From NCBI GenBank assembly GCA_902786545.1, contig CADACU010000004.1:1-64000 (forward strand): 64,000 bases of DNA, written 5' to 3'. Position numbers and translations under genes: made by a program. The notes below the pieces were generated by a model. The model had not been told where the DNA came from. It was given only the letters and a program-made list of their open reading frames with translations, and did not search any database. The DNA comes from an uncultured Anaerovibrio sp. (GTDB taxonomy: Bacteria; Bacillota; Negativicutes; Selenomonadales; Selenomonadaceae). This document shows, one piece after another, positions 25,143 through 33,019 of the stretch. The number at the start of each line of letters is the position of its first letter. Position 1 is the stretch's first letter.

Positions 25143-26024
25143 ATGAATTGGAAAAAAGCGGTTACAATTATATTGGGTTGTGCCCTTGCCGGGACTGTCC
25201 TGATAGGATGCGGTGGTCAGCAGGCCGCCCAAAAGGACAATAATCAGGATGGGAAAAATGCTGTTAAGATTGGTTTGTTGACCAGACAAAATCTTAGCGA
25301 GGATAAGCTGAACAGCTTATTAAAAGAAAAAGATTCATCCGGTCAAGCAATGGTAGTCACTTATTATGATAATCTATCCGCTATGCAGATGGGATTGGAT
25401 GCCGGTAACATCCAGACTATGAGAATTTATAAAAGTGTGGCAAGTTACTTGACAGAGCGAAACAAGAATATGATAGTAAAGGAAGTTGCCGATCATCCGA
25501 TGGATGAATTTTGTTTTGGTGTAAGAAAAGAAGATGAAACATTAAAGGCAGATTTGGATCGGGTTATTGCTGAAATGAAAGCCGATGGCACTTTAGATAA
25601 ACTATCAAAGGAATATGTTACCGGGTTAAAGAAGGGTGAAGAGCCACCAGCAGTAACCTTGCCATTCCAGCCAGGGGATGTTCCTTTGAGAATTGCTGTA
25701 ACCGGTGATTTACCACCACTTGATTTAGTGAAGGCTGATGGAAATGCGGCAGGCTTCAATACAGCTATTTTGGCGGAAATCGGCAAGCGACTGAAGTGCA
25801 GCATTGAGGTTGTACAGGTAGCAAGTGGCGGCAGAGCGGCTGCCTTGACCTCCAAGAAGGCAGATGTGGTGTTCTGGACCGTTGTTCCGGTTGAAAAGAA
25901 AACCAACAATGAGGCTGTTGGCCTGAAGGGGTTGTTTATGCCACGTGATGCTGATGTTCCGGAAGGAATGAGTCTGACTAATCCATATTTTACGGATGAA
26001 TTGGTGGATGTAGTAAAGAAATAA
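25143..26024 (+). CDS. Substrate-binding lipoprotein with permuted SBP_bac_3 lobes
   Basis: This 293-residue lipoprotein (lipobox VLIGC, Cys23) is the binding protein of the ABC system. Its domain order looks swapped: residues about 40-165 resemble the C-terminal lobe of SBP_bac_3 proteins (AMQMGLDAGNIQ, EFCFGVRKEDETLKADLDRV, DGTLDKLSKEY), and residues about 178-293 resemble the N-terminal lobe (LRIAVTGDLPPLDL, GFNTAILAEIGKRL, ALTSKKADVVFWTV, NPYFTDEL). Joining second half to first would give one normal protein. It could be a circular permutant or a tandem pair that lost both ends. Substrate unknown. Confidence 0.82.
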   Translation: MNWKKAVTIILGCALAGTVLIGCGGQQAAQKDNNQDGKNAVKIGLLTRQNLSEDKLNSLLKEKDSSGQAMVVTYYDNLSAMQMGLDAGNIQTMRIYKSVASYLTERNKNMIVKEVADHPMDEFCFGVRKEDETLKADLDRVIAEMKADGTLDKLSKEYVTGLKKGEEPPAVTLPFQPGDVPLRIAVTGDLPPLDLVKADGNAAGFNTAILAEIGKRLKCSIEVVQVASGGRAAALTSKKADVVFWTVVPVEKKTNNEAVGLKGLFMPRDADVPEGMSLTNPYFTDELVDVVKK

Positions 26025-26037
26025 TTTTTACCTTAAA

Positions 26038-26069
26038 GGAGCTGCTTCTTTGAAGTGGCTTCTTTTTTT
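26038..26069 (+). terminator. Terminator of the ABC operon
   Basis: GGAGCTGCTTC pairs (with G-U) with GAAGTGGCTTC, followed by TTTTTTT. Confidence 0.75.
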
Positions 26070-26074
26070 ATTAA

Positions 26075-26098
26075 AGGATTTATCAATAATTTGTCGAA
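26075..26098 (+). promoter_or_regulatory. AGGA-N13-TGTCGAA motif, copy 2 (SDF symporter)
   Basis: AGGATTTATCAATAATT precedes TGTCGAA at 26092. Spacing is identical to copies at 23252 and 31170, and flanking bases (GGATTTA, AATTTGTCGAAG) also match copy 1. It lies 46 bp before the symporter start. Confidence 0.5.
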
Positions 26099-26144
26099 GG
26101 AATAAAAGTAAGACCATTTTATGCTTTTTATTGGGGGAAAATAC

Positions 26145-27764
26145 ATGAGCCTGCAAACCTGTTCAATTTCTAATAAAAATTATAGAGAAACTATTGAATG
26201 GCTTGAAGAACGGCTTACAGAAATGGGCGCTACCAAAAAAGAAATCCTTACAGGGATGCTTTTATTGGAAGAAGCTTTTTTTAGGCTGGAGAAGGCGTCT
26301 TCTGCACCGGATCGTTTTGAGGGGAAGATAACCATCCGAAAGCGGTTTGGCGACATCAGCATCAGCGTATCAGCTCGGGGAGAGGCCTTTAATCCATTTG
26401 TATCCATGGAAGAAATATCCGATGATGAAGAGGAAATGTATGTATTTGCTCTTTTAAAGGCTCATAAGGATTCCTTAAGCTACAATAGAAGTAACGGGGA
26501 TAATATCATTTCAATCCGGGTTCATTCCTCCAGTAGCAAAAAAGCCTTTCAAATTATAGCAGGTCTGGTAACAGGACTTATATTGGGGGGTGTACTGAAA
26601 TATTATTTAAACGAGGCGGGAATTCGTTGGTTGGAGTCAATAATTCTTACCCCAATTCAAAGTATGTTTATTCAGGCTTTAATGATGCTGGCGGGTCCGC
26701 TTATTTTCTTTTCCATTATTTCCGGGATAACCGGTATGTCCAATGCAGCGGATATCGGTAAAATGGGCGGTAAACTTCTAGGAGTTTCTGTAATGAAGCT
26801 AGCTCTAGTCCTGTTAATCGGTACTGTTTTGGGAGTATGGGTTGGTGCTATACCGGAAATGGCGGAACTGATACAGCAAGGCAGGGAAGAAAATGTAAAA
26901 GCCATTACTATGATGGAGTTAATCGTGGGTATTGTGCCCAAAAATGTGGTTGTTCCGTTCGCGTCCAACAATATGCTGCAAATTTTATTTATAGCGCTAT
27001 TTTTTGGTATTCTGTTGGCCAAAGCCGGGGACAGGGCAGCCCGTGCTAAGGAAGTTGTAGAGTTTTGCAATAGATTTACCATGGATGCCATGGGGGTATT
27101 GATGCCAATTATGCCCTTTGTTGTAGCCGTATCCATGACTAAAATGATGCTGCATACGGATTTTTCAATGTTGCTTGCTTATGGCCAAATTATACTTACG
27201 GGTTATTTGGCCTTTCCGTTGATAATGCTTGTTTTTTGCATATTTATCGGCGTAGTGGGACGAATATCCCCTATACCGTTTGTCAGGAAAATCCTGCCAT
27301 ATTTGGTTATTCCGTTCTCTATCAGCAATTCCAGTGCCTGTATGCCGGAAACCATACGGTTTTGTCGGGAGAAGCTGGGGCTTGATGAAAAGCTGACCAT
27401 GTTTGCCATCCCAGTGGGTGCCCAGTTTAATATGACCGGAAGCGGTGCCTACCTGATGATGTTGGTATTTATTATGCGGTTGTCCTGTGGTTTGCCGGTG
27501 GATATGGAGTTTATTGTGCCATTCTTTTTGGGGGCTCTTTTGTTGACCTTTACTTTTCCCAGTATACCAGGAGCTTTGGTGATTGTGATGGCCTCTGTTT
27601 TTGAAATGGCTGGAGTGCCAACCTCTATCGTAATGCTTTTTATAGGTATTGACCCTATTATGGATTGTATCAGGACGGCCGGCAATGTGTCCGGAGATAT
27701 TTCCTCGGCTTTTGTTATGGCTCGGCTGGAAAATAAGGTGGATAAGGAAATATATAGTAAATAA
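26145..27764 (+). CDS. SDF-family symporter with N-terminal degenerate HATPase-like domain
   Basis: Residues about 134-539 form a sodium:dicarboxylate/amino acid symporter (SDF, DAACS) with multiple helices, including the re-entrant region FSISNSSACMPETI and GAQFNMTGSGAY. Residues 1-130 are soluble and resemble an RsbW/HATPase fold: LLLEEAFFRLEK (39-50) at the N-box, ARGEAFNPF (77-85) at the G1 box and LLKAHKDSLSYNRSNGDN (103-120) at the G2 region. As in the ABC ATPase upstream, the N-box Asn and G1 Asp are missing. The domain may regulate transport by binding a partner protein. ATG 26145 is preferred after TGGGGG. Single-gene unit. Confidence 0.85.
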   Translation: MSLQTCSISNKNYRETIEWLEERLTEMGATKKEILTGMLLLEEAFFRLEKASSAPDRFEGKITIRKRFGDISISVSARGEAFNPFVSMEEISDDEEEMYVFALLKAHKDSLSYNRSNGDNIISIRVHSSSSKKAFQIIAGLVTGLILGGVLKYYLNEAGIRWLESIILTPIQSMFIQALMMLAGPLIFFSIISGITGMSNAADIGKMGGKLLGVSVMKLALVLLIGTVLGVWVGAIPEMAELIQQGREENVKAITMMELIVGIVPKNVVVPFASNNMLQILFIALFFGILLAKAGDRAARAKEVVEFCNRFTMDAMGVLMPIMPFVVAVSMTKMMLHTDFSMLLAYGQIILTGYLAFPLIMLVFCIFIGVVGRISPIPFVRKILPYLVIPFSISNSSACMPETIRFCREKLGLDEKLTMFAIPVGAQFNMTGSGAYLMMLVFIMRLSCGLPVDMEFIVPFFLGALLLTFTFPSIPGALVIVMASVFEMAGVPTSIVMLFIGIDPIMDCIRTAGNVSGDISSAFVMARLENKVDKEIYSK

Positions 27765-27812
27765 TGGCCAATCTCCAGTGGGAAAACCACCGCTGCTCAA
27801 TAGCCGTATATC

Positions 27813-27844
27813 AAACCCGTCAGTTTTTTAACTGGCGGGTTTTG
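27813..27844 (+). terminator. Terminator of the SDF symporter gene
   Basis: AAACCCGTCAGTT...AACTGGCGGGTTTT hairpin. Confidence 0.9.
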
Positions 27845-27954
27845 TGTTGTTGGGAAATGTGTTAAAATTTAAAATAAATGGGATAGGGCATTTATATGGT
27901 TAAAAATGTAATTGCTTGATGGTGTAAACTGGATATTTTTAAGGGGGGAGTCAG

Positions 27955-28719
27955 ATGCGGCTGATTATTACCGAGTCCTATGAACAAATGGGCGTGGAAG
28001 CGGCCAATATAGTGGCCGGTCAGATTTATTTAAAGCCGGACAGCGTGTTGGGACTGGCTACCGGCAGTACCCCTGTGTCTATGTATCAACGCCTGGCGGC
28101 GGTTCATAAGAGTGTTGGACTGGATTTTTCTCAGGTCACCACCTTTAATTTGGATGAATATATTGGCATGAGTCCGGAAAATCCCCAGAGCTATCACTAT
28201 TTTATGCAGGAGAATTTCTTTCGGCACATTAACATAAGTCCAGATAATGTGTTTCTGCCGGACGGGATGGCTGAAGATATGATTGCCGAGGGGGAGCGTT
28301 ATGAAAAGCTGATTGAGACCAAAGGCGGTATTGACCTGCAGGTGCTGGGGATTGGGCAAAATGCCCATATTGGCTTTAATGAGCCGGATGTGAAGTTTGC
28401 CGCCACCACTCATAAGGTGGAGCTGGATGAAGAAACCATTCAGGCCAATTCAAGGTTCTTTGCCAGTGTTAGCGAGGTACCCAGATATGCTATCAGTATG
28501 GGAATAAAAACCATTATGATGGCGGAGCATGTTATTTTGCTGGCTAACGGCCGTAATAAAGCCGAAGCGGTTTATAAGGCGGTTTGTGGCGATGTGACGC
28601 CAGAAGCCCCAGCCTCTATTTTGCAGCTGCACCGTGATGTAGCCGTTATCCTGGATAGGGAGGCAGCGGCCCTATTGCCGGAAAATATTCGCGGGGTGAA
28701 TATTACCAGAAAGTTTTAA
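27955..28719 (+). CDS. nagB: Glucosamine-6-phosphate deaminase
   Basis: This 254-residue enzyme has all NagB blocks: GLATGSTP (about residues 33-40), TFNLDEYIG with the catalytic Asp, GIGQNAHIGFNEP (about 131-143) and a C-terminal block before NITRKF. It converts GlcN-6-P to Fru-6-P plus ammonia in the cytoplasm. A strong AAGGGGGGAG site precedes ATG. It is followed by nanE after 16 bp and a PTS EIICB, forming an amino-sugar operon. The deacetylase nagA is not in this window. Confidence 0.96.
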   Translation: MRLIITESYEQMGVEAANIVAGQIYLKPDSVLGLATGSTPVSMYQRLAAVHKSVGLDFSQVTTFNLDEYIGMSPENPQSYHYFMQENFFRHINISPDNVFLPDGMAEDMIAEGERYEKLIETKGGIDLQVLGIGQNAHIGFNEPDVKFAATTHKVELDEETIQANSRFFASVSEVPRYAISMGIKTIMMAEHVILLANGRNKAEAVYKAVCGDVTPEAPASILQLHRDVAVILDREAAALLPENIRGVNITRKF

Positions 28720-28735
28720 GGGGGAAGATTTTTTT

Positions 28736-29410
28736 ATGAGTTTTTTGCCAGATGTGAAGGGTGGGCTTATTGTGTCCTGTCAGGCGTTGCCGGATGAGCC
28801 CTTGCACAGCTCCTTTATTATGGGACGAATGGCTCTGGCGGCCAAAGAAGGCGGTGCAGTGGCCATACGGGCACAGAGCAGTGTGGATATTAAGGAAATT
28901 CAGAAGGTAACCGGGTTGCCGGTGATTGGGCTTATAAAGAAGAACTATGATGATTCGGAAATCTATATTACGCCGACTATGGCTGAGGTGGAGGATTTGC
29001 TGACCACTGATTGCGAAATGATTGCTTTGGATATGACCAATCGGCCACGACCAGCCGGGGAGAAAATTGACAAGCTGGTGGAGCGAATTCATAGTGCCGG
29101 GCGGTTGGTATTAGCTGATATTTCTACCTATGAAGAGGGGATGTCAGCAGCAGATATTGGCGCTGACGCGATTTCTACCACCCTGTCGGGCTATACATCT
29201 TATTCACCTCAGTTGGAAGGTCCGGATGTTGACTTGGTGGCCAGACTGGCTAAAGATTTGACTGTACCGGTATTTGCTGAGGGGCGTATCAACACACCAG
29301 CGGACATTGGCAAGGTTATGGAAGCTGGGGCTTATGCGCCGATTGTGGGGTCAGCTATCACCCGACCGCAGCTTATTACGGCCAAGTTTGCCAAAATGCT
29401 GCAAGGTTAG
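28736..29410 (+). CDS. nanE: N-acetylmannosamine-6-phosphate 2-epimerase
   Basis: This 224-residue TIM-barrel epimerase starts with KGGLIVSCQALPDEPLHS and has GAVAIRAQ, GLIKKNYDDSEIYITPT, ALDMTNRPRP and the phosphate-binding AEGRINTPAD/GSAITRP blocks. It converts ManNAc-6-P to GlcNAc-6-P. Between nagB and a PTS transporter it points to uptake of ManNAc (or a related amino sugar) as its 6-phosphate. No nanA or nanK is present here, so sialic acid use is not shown. Confidence 0.96.
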   Translation: MSFLPDVKGGLIVSCQALPDEPLHSSFIMGRMALAAKEGGAVAIRAQSSVDIKEIQKVTGLPVIGLIKKNYDDSEIYITPTMAEVEDLLTTDCEMIALDMTNRPRPAGEKIDKLVERIHSAGRLVLADISTYEEGMSAADIGADAISTTLSGYTSYSPQLEGPDVDLVARLAKDLTVPVFAEGRINTPADIGKVMEAGAYAPIVGSAITRPQLITAKFAKMLQG

Positions 29411-29441
29411 TGATATATATTTTGAGGGGGAATGATTTTTT

Positions 29442-31022
29442 ATGGAGCTGTTTAACAAAGGACAGGGGAGCTCCCTGTTTGCCATGGCACAGCGATTTGG
29501 GCGCTCGTTTATGTTGTCTATAGCTGTTCTGCCGGCAGCCGGTATTTTGCTGGGGATTGGGGGAGCTTTATCTAATCCCAATTCCATCAAAGCCTATCCA
29601 TTTTTGGATATTGCCTGGCTGCAAAATGTATTTGCCGTTATGGCAGCGGCTGGTAATGTGGTATTTGCCAATCTGGCCATCCTGTTTGCTATTGGTATTG
29701 CTGTTGGGATGGCTCGGTCTGATAAGGGGACAGCAGGGTTGTCCGCCGCCCTGGCTTTGCTGGTAATGAATGCTACCATCAATGCTATGTTGAAGATAAA
29801 TGGAACTTTGGCGGAGGATAATCTGGCCAGTGTGGGCCAGGGGATGGCTTTGGGCATTCAGACTTTGGAAACGGGTGTGTTTGGCGGTGTAGCCGTAGGT
29901 ATTATGACATATTTATTGCATAACCGTTTCAACAAGACTGAGCTGCCGCAGTTTTTGGGCTTCTTTGGGGGCTCCCGGTTTGTTCCAATAGTCACTTCTT
30001 TTTCGGCAATTTTTCTCGGGATTATAATGTTTATCATATGGCCACATTTTCAGCAGGTTATCTTTGGCATCGGGGATCTGGTGGAAGCCACGGGCTATAT
30101 TGGCACATTGATTTATGGCTTTGTGTTGCGGATGCTGGGCCCATTTGGCTTGCATCATATTTTTTATCTGCCGTTCTGGACAACAGCTTTGGGGGGTTCG
30201 GAAATTATCGATGGTCAGTTGGTGGAAGGAACCCAGCGAATTTTCTTTGCTCAGTTGGGTGACCCGGACACAACTCAGTACTATATCGGGGTGTCCCGCT
30301 TTATGTCCGGCCGGTTTATCACCATGATGTTTGGTTTGTTGGGAGCTTGTCTGGCTATGTATCATACCGCCAAGCCGGAGAAGAAAAAGCTGGTGGGTGG
30401 TCTTCTGCTGTCGGCTGGTCTTACTTCCTTTTTGACGGGTATTACTGAGCCGATTGAATTCTCCTTCCTCTTTGTGGCACCGATGCTGTATGTACTGCAC
30501 GCCTTCTTTGATGGCTGTGCCTTTATGTTGGCTCATATTTTGCAGATTACCGTGGGGCAGACTTTCTCCGGTGGCTGCATTGACCTGATTTTGTTTGGTA
30601 TATTGCAGGGAGATGCTAAAACCAACTGGATTTATATTCCTATGGTGGGCATTCCGTGGTTTTTCCTGTATTATTTCTCCTTTAAGTTCCTGATTTTGAA
30701 ATTTGATTTCAAGACTTTGGGCCGGGAGGACGATGAGGAACCGATGGATGCTGTGGATATTCCAGCTGCTAACGACATTCAGGAGCCGAAACGGGCTGAT
30801 TTGATTATTCAGGGGTTGGGGGGACAGTCCAATATTGTAGAGCTGGGCTGCTGTGCCACCCGTTTGAGGGTAACTGTAAAGGATGGCAGTCTTATCAGTG
30901 AACGCCTCCTCAAGGAGAGTGGCTGCCGCGGTGTGTTGCAGAGCGGTACTGGAGTACAGGTAATCTATGGCCCTCAGGTGACGGTAATAAAAAATGAATT
31001 GGAAGAAATTTTAAATATTTGA
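29442..31022 (+). CDS. PTS EIICB transporter of the amino-sugar operon
   Basis: This 526-residue EIICB has an EIIC domain (residues about 15-425) with GITEPIEFSFLF as the substrate-site loop, and a C-terminal EIIB domain with the phosphorylation Cys in GCCATRLRV (about 466-474). No EIIA domain is fused. Its operon with nagB and nanE suggests N-acetylmannosamine or N-acetylglucosamine as substrate. It is only distantly like the other EIICB at 9262, so two separate uptake systems exist. Terminated by a strong hairpin. Confidence 0.88.
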   Translation: MELFNKGQGSSLFAMAQRFGRSFMLSIAVLPAAGILLGIGGALSNPNSIKAYPFLDIAWLQNVFAVMAAAGNVVFANLAILFAIGIAVGMARSDKGTAGLSAALALLVMNATINAMLKINGTLAEDNLASVGQGMALGIQTLETGVFGGVAVGIMTYLLHNRFNKTELPQFLGFFGGSRFVPIVTSFSAIFLGIIMFIIWPHFQQVIFGIGDLVEATGYIGTLIYGFVLRMLGPFGLHHIFYLPFWTTALGGSEIIDGQLVEGTQRIFFAQLGDPDTTQYYIGVSRFMSGRFITMMFGLLGACLAMYHTAKPEKKKLVGGLLLSAGLTSFLTGITEPIEFSFLFVAPMLYVLHAFFDGCAFMLAHILQITVGQTFSGGCIDLILFGILQGDAKTNWIYIPMVGIPWFFLYYFSFKFLILKFDFKTLGREDDEEPMDAVDIPAANDIQEPKRADLIIQGLGGQSNIVELGCCATRLRVTVKDGSLISERLLKESGCRGVLQSGTGVQVIYGPQVTVIKNELEEILNI

Positions 31023-31099
31023 TGTTAATCTGTAGACAATTTGCATGAGTAAGAATTTGTAATAAACAAATAGGTTAAGTAAATTAAATTTACACTTGA

Positions 31100-31135
31100 A
31101 TGGAGATATTTTATTTAAAAATATCTCCATTTTTT
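31100..31135 (+). terminator. Terminator of nagB-nanE-PTS operon
   Basis: ATGGAGATATTTT pairs with AAAATATCTCCAT and is followed by TTTTT. Confidence 0.93.
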
Positions 31136-31169
31136 CCAAAAAAAATAATGCAATAATTTTTTGATTTGT

Positions 31170-31193
31170 AGGAATATGAAATTTTATGTCGAA
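31170..31193 (+). promoter_or_regulatory. AGGA-N13-TGTCGAA motif, copy 3 (DASS transporter)
   Basis: AGGA at 31170 and TGTCGAA at 31187 have the same 17-bp offset as copies 1 and 2. The intervening bases differ but are equally AT-rich. It lies about 104 bp before the DASS start codon. Confidence 0.45.
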
Positions 31194-31297
31194 ATATTGC
31201 AACAGATAGTTAGAAAAATCCAAGTGTGCTAACCAGATAAGTTAATACTACAGAATATCGTTGCGTTAGTATACCACGCGAAGGAGGAATGTGAGCA

Positions 31298-32842
31298 ATG
31301 AGAAAACTAAGTCAGGAAGCCCTTGAAGTGAAACGGGCGGAGCAGGCCTTTGACCGAAAACGGAAAACCATTGGTCTGTTCGGGGCACCATTATTGGCCA
31401 TATTGGTTTTTATGACCCCAATTGATGGCTTGACGCTGGAAGCCCATAAGTTGTTATCCATTATGGTTCTGGTTTGCCTGTGGTGGATCACGGAGCCGGT
31501 GCCGATTCCGGTGACCTCCCTTATCGGTCCGGTACTGGCAGTTGTTACTGGTGTAGTTAATGCATCGTCGGCCTTTGCTGCTTTTGCCAATCCAATGATT
31601 TTCCTGTTTATGGGTGGATTTATTTTGGCCAAGGCTATGATGCTGCATGGACTGGATAAGCGGTTTTCTTATTGGCTCCTGTCCATGTCCTGGGTTGGTT
31701 CCAATCCTCGGCGAATTTTTCTGGCCATAGGTTTGGCCTCCGCGCTTTGCTCCGGCTGGGTAAGTAATACCGCTACAGCGGCTATGATGTTGCCAATCTG
31801 CTTGGGCCTGTTGTCGGCAATCAAGGATATGATGGCAGCCAATGGCAAGGATATTGACCTGTCAGATTATAAATATGCTACCGGACTTATGTTAATGACG
31901 GCGTATGCTGCTTCTATCGGTGGTGTTCTTACCCCGATTGGTACGCCACCTAATCTTATTATGTTAGGGTTCCTGGATCAGATGGCCAATATTCATATTT
32001 CCTTCTTCCAGTGGATGCTGTGGGGTGCCATTGCAATGGTAGTATATTTTGCCATTGCCTATGTGGTACTGATGAAGCTGTTCCCGGCTGATGTAGAAAA
32101 AATTGATGGAGCCGAGGAATTTATTGCCCAGCGCATCAGGGAATTGGGTGCCTGGACCCGGGCCCAGAAAAATACACTGTTCTGCTTTTTGGTGGCGGTT
32201 GTTTTGTGGGTATTGCCAGGCTTTATGAGTATGACCCTGGGAACCACTTCAGATGTATTAAAAATGTATAACCGGCTGTTCCCGGAGGCCATTGCAGCAA
32301 TGGCTGGTGCACTGTTGCTCTTTGTCGTTCCGGTAGACTTTAAAGAGAGAAAATTCACTATGAAGTGGGAGGACGCCAAGGAAGGTATCGAATGGGGGAC
32401 CTTGATATTGTTTGGTGGCGGCTTGGCCATGGGGTCCATGATGTATAAAACCGGGCTTTCCTCCTGGATTGGTGACTTGATTGTCAATAGTCTTGGTGGC
32501 GAGATTTCCCAGATTACCATGGTGGCAATCTTCTCTGTTTTGGCTCTGTGCTTGGCAGAGCTGACTTCCCATACGGCAGCAACCAATATGATTGGTCCAT
32601 TGGCTATCACCGCAGCAATGTCAGCGGGCCTGAGCCCAATTCCGGTATCAGTAGGTATTGCCTTGGCGGCATCCCTTGGCTTTATGCTTCCGGTATCTAC
32701 ACCGCCAAATGCCATTGTTTATGCCACCGGATACATTCCTATCACCAAGATGCTGCGTACCGGTATCATCATCGACTTTATCGGTATAGCCTTTGTAACT
32801 ATTCCGTTGGTAGTTTATTTCGTAACCTGGATAGTGGGCTAA
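31298..32842 (+). CDS. DASS (SLC13) family sodium:anion/dicarboxylate symporter
   Basis: This 514-residue membrane protein has about a dozen helices. It shows the duplicated SNT-type DASS motifs: WVSNTATAAMMLPI (about residues 150-163) with IGTPPNLIML, and ELTSHTAATNMIGPLA with PVSTPPNAIVYATGYI. Members import succinate, malate, citrate or sulfate with sodium. GGAGG precedes ATG 31298. It appears monocistronic. With the SDF symporter it would give two C4-dicarboxylate-type uptake systems, fitting a succinate/propionate-type anaerobe, but this is inference. Confidence 0.9.
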   Translation: MRKLSQEALEVKRAEQAFDRKRKTIGLFGAPLLAILVFMTPIDGLTLEAHKLLSIMVLVCLWWITEPVPIPVTSLIGPVLAVVTGVVNASSAFAAFANPMIFLFMGGFILAKAMMLHGLDKRFSYWLLSMSWVGSNPRRIFLAIGLASALCSGWVSNTATAAMMLPICLGLLSAIKDMMAANGKDIDLSDYKYATGLMLMTAYAASIGGVLTPIGTPPNLIMLGFLDQMANIHISFFQWMLWGAIAMVVYFAIAYVVLMKLFPADVEKIDGAEEFIAQRIRELGAWTRAQKNTLFCFLVAVVLWVLPGFMSMTLGTTSDVLKMYNRLFPEAIAAMAGALLLFVVPVDFKERKFTMKWEDAKEGIEWGTLILFGGGLAMGSMMYKTGLSSWIGDLIVNSLGGEISQITMVAIFSVLALCLAELTSHTAATNMIGPLAITAAMSAGLSPIPVSVGIALAASLGFMLPVSTPPNAIVYATGYIPITKMLRTGIIIDFIGIAFVTIPLVVYFVTWIVG

Positions 32843-32897
32843 GGAGATAATTAGGAATTGGGAATGCTTAATTAAGAAATAAGAAGACTAAAATTTT

Positions 32898-32930
32898 GGG
32901 GTAGGAGTGATACTTCTGCCCCTCTTAATT
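32898..32930 (+). terminator. Probable terminator of the DASS gene
   Basis: GGGGTAGGAGT/ACTTCTGCCCC form an 11-bp stem with two G-U pairs; the tail TCTTAATTT is a weak T-run. Confidence 0.55.
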
Positions 32931-33019
32931 TGTAGTAAAAATATGTGGAAATTTACTTATTATAATGATATACTATGACGGTTAGAAGGTATAAAGAAGA
33001 AAATAGGAGGAAAAACTTA

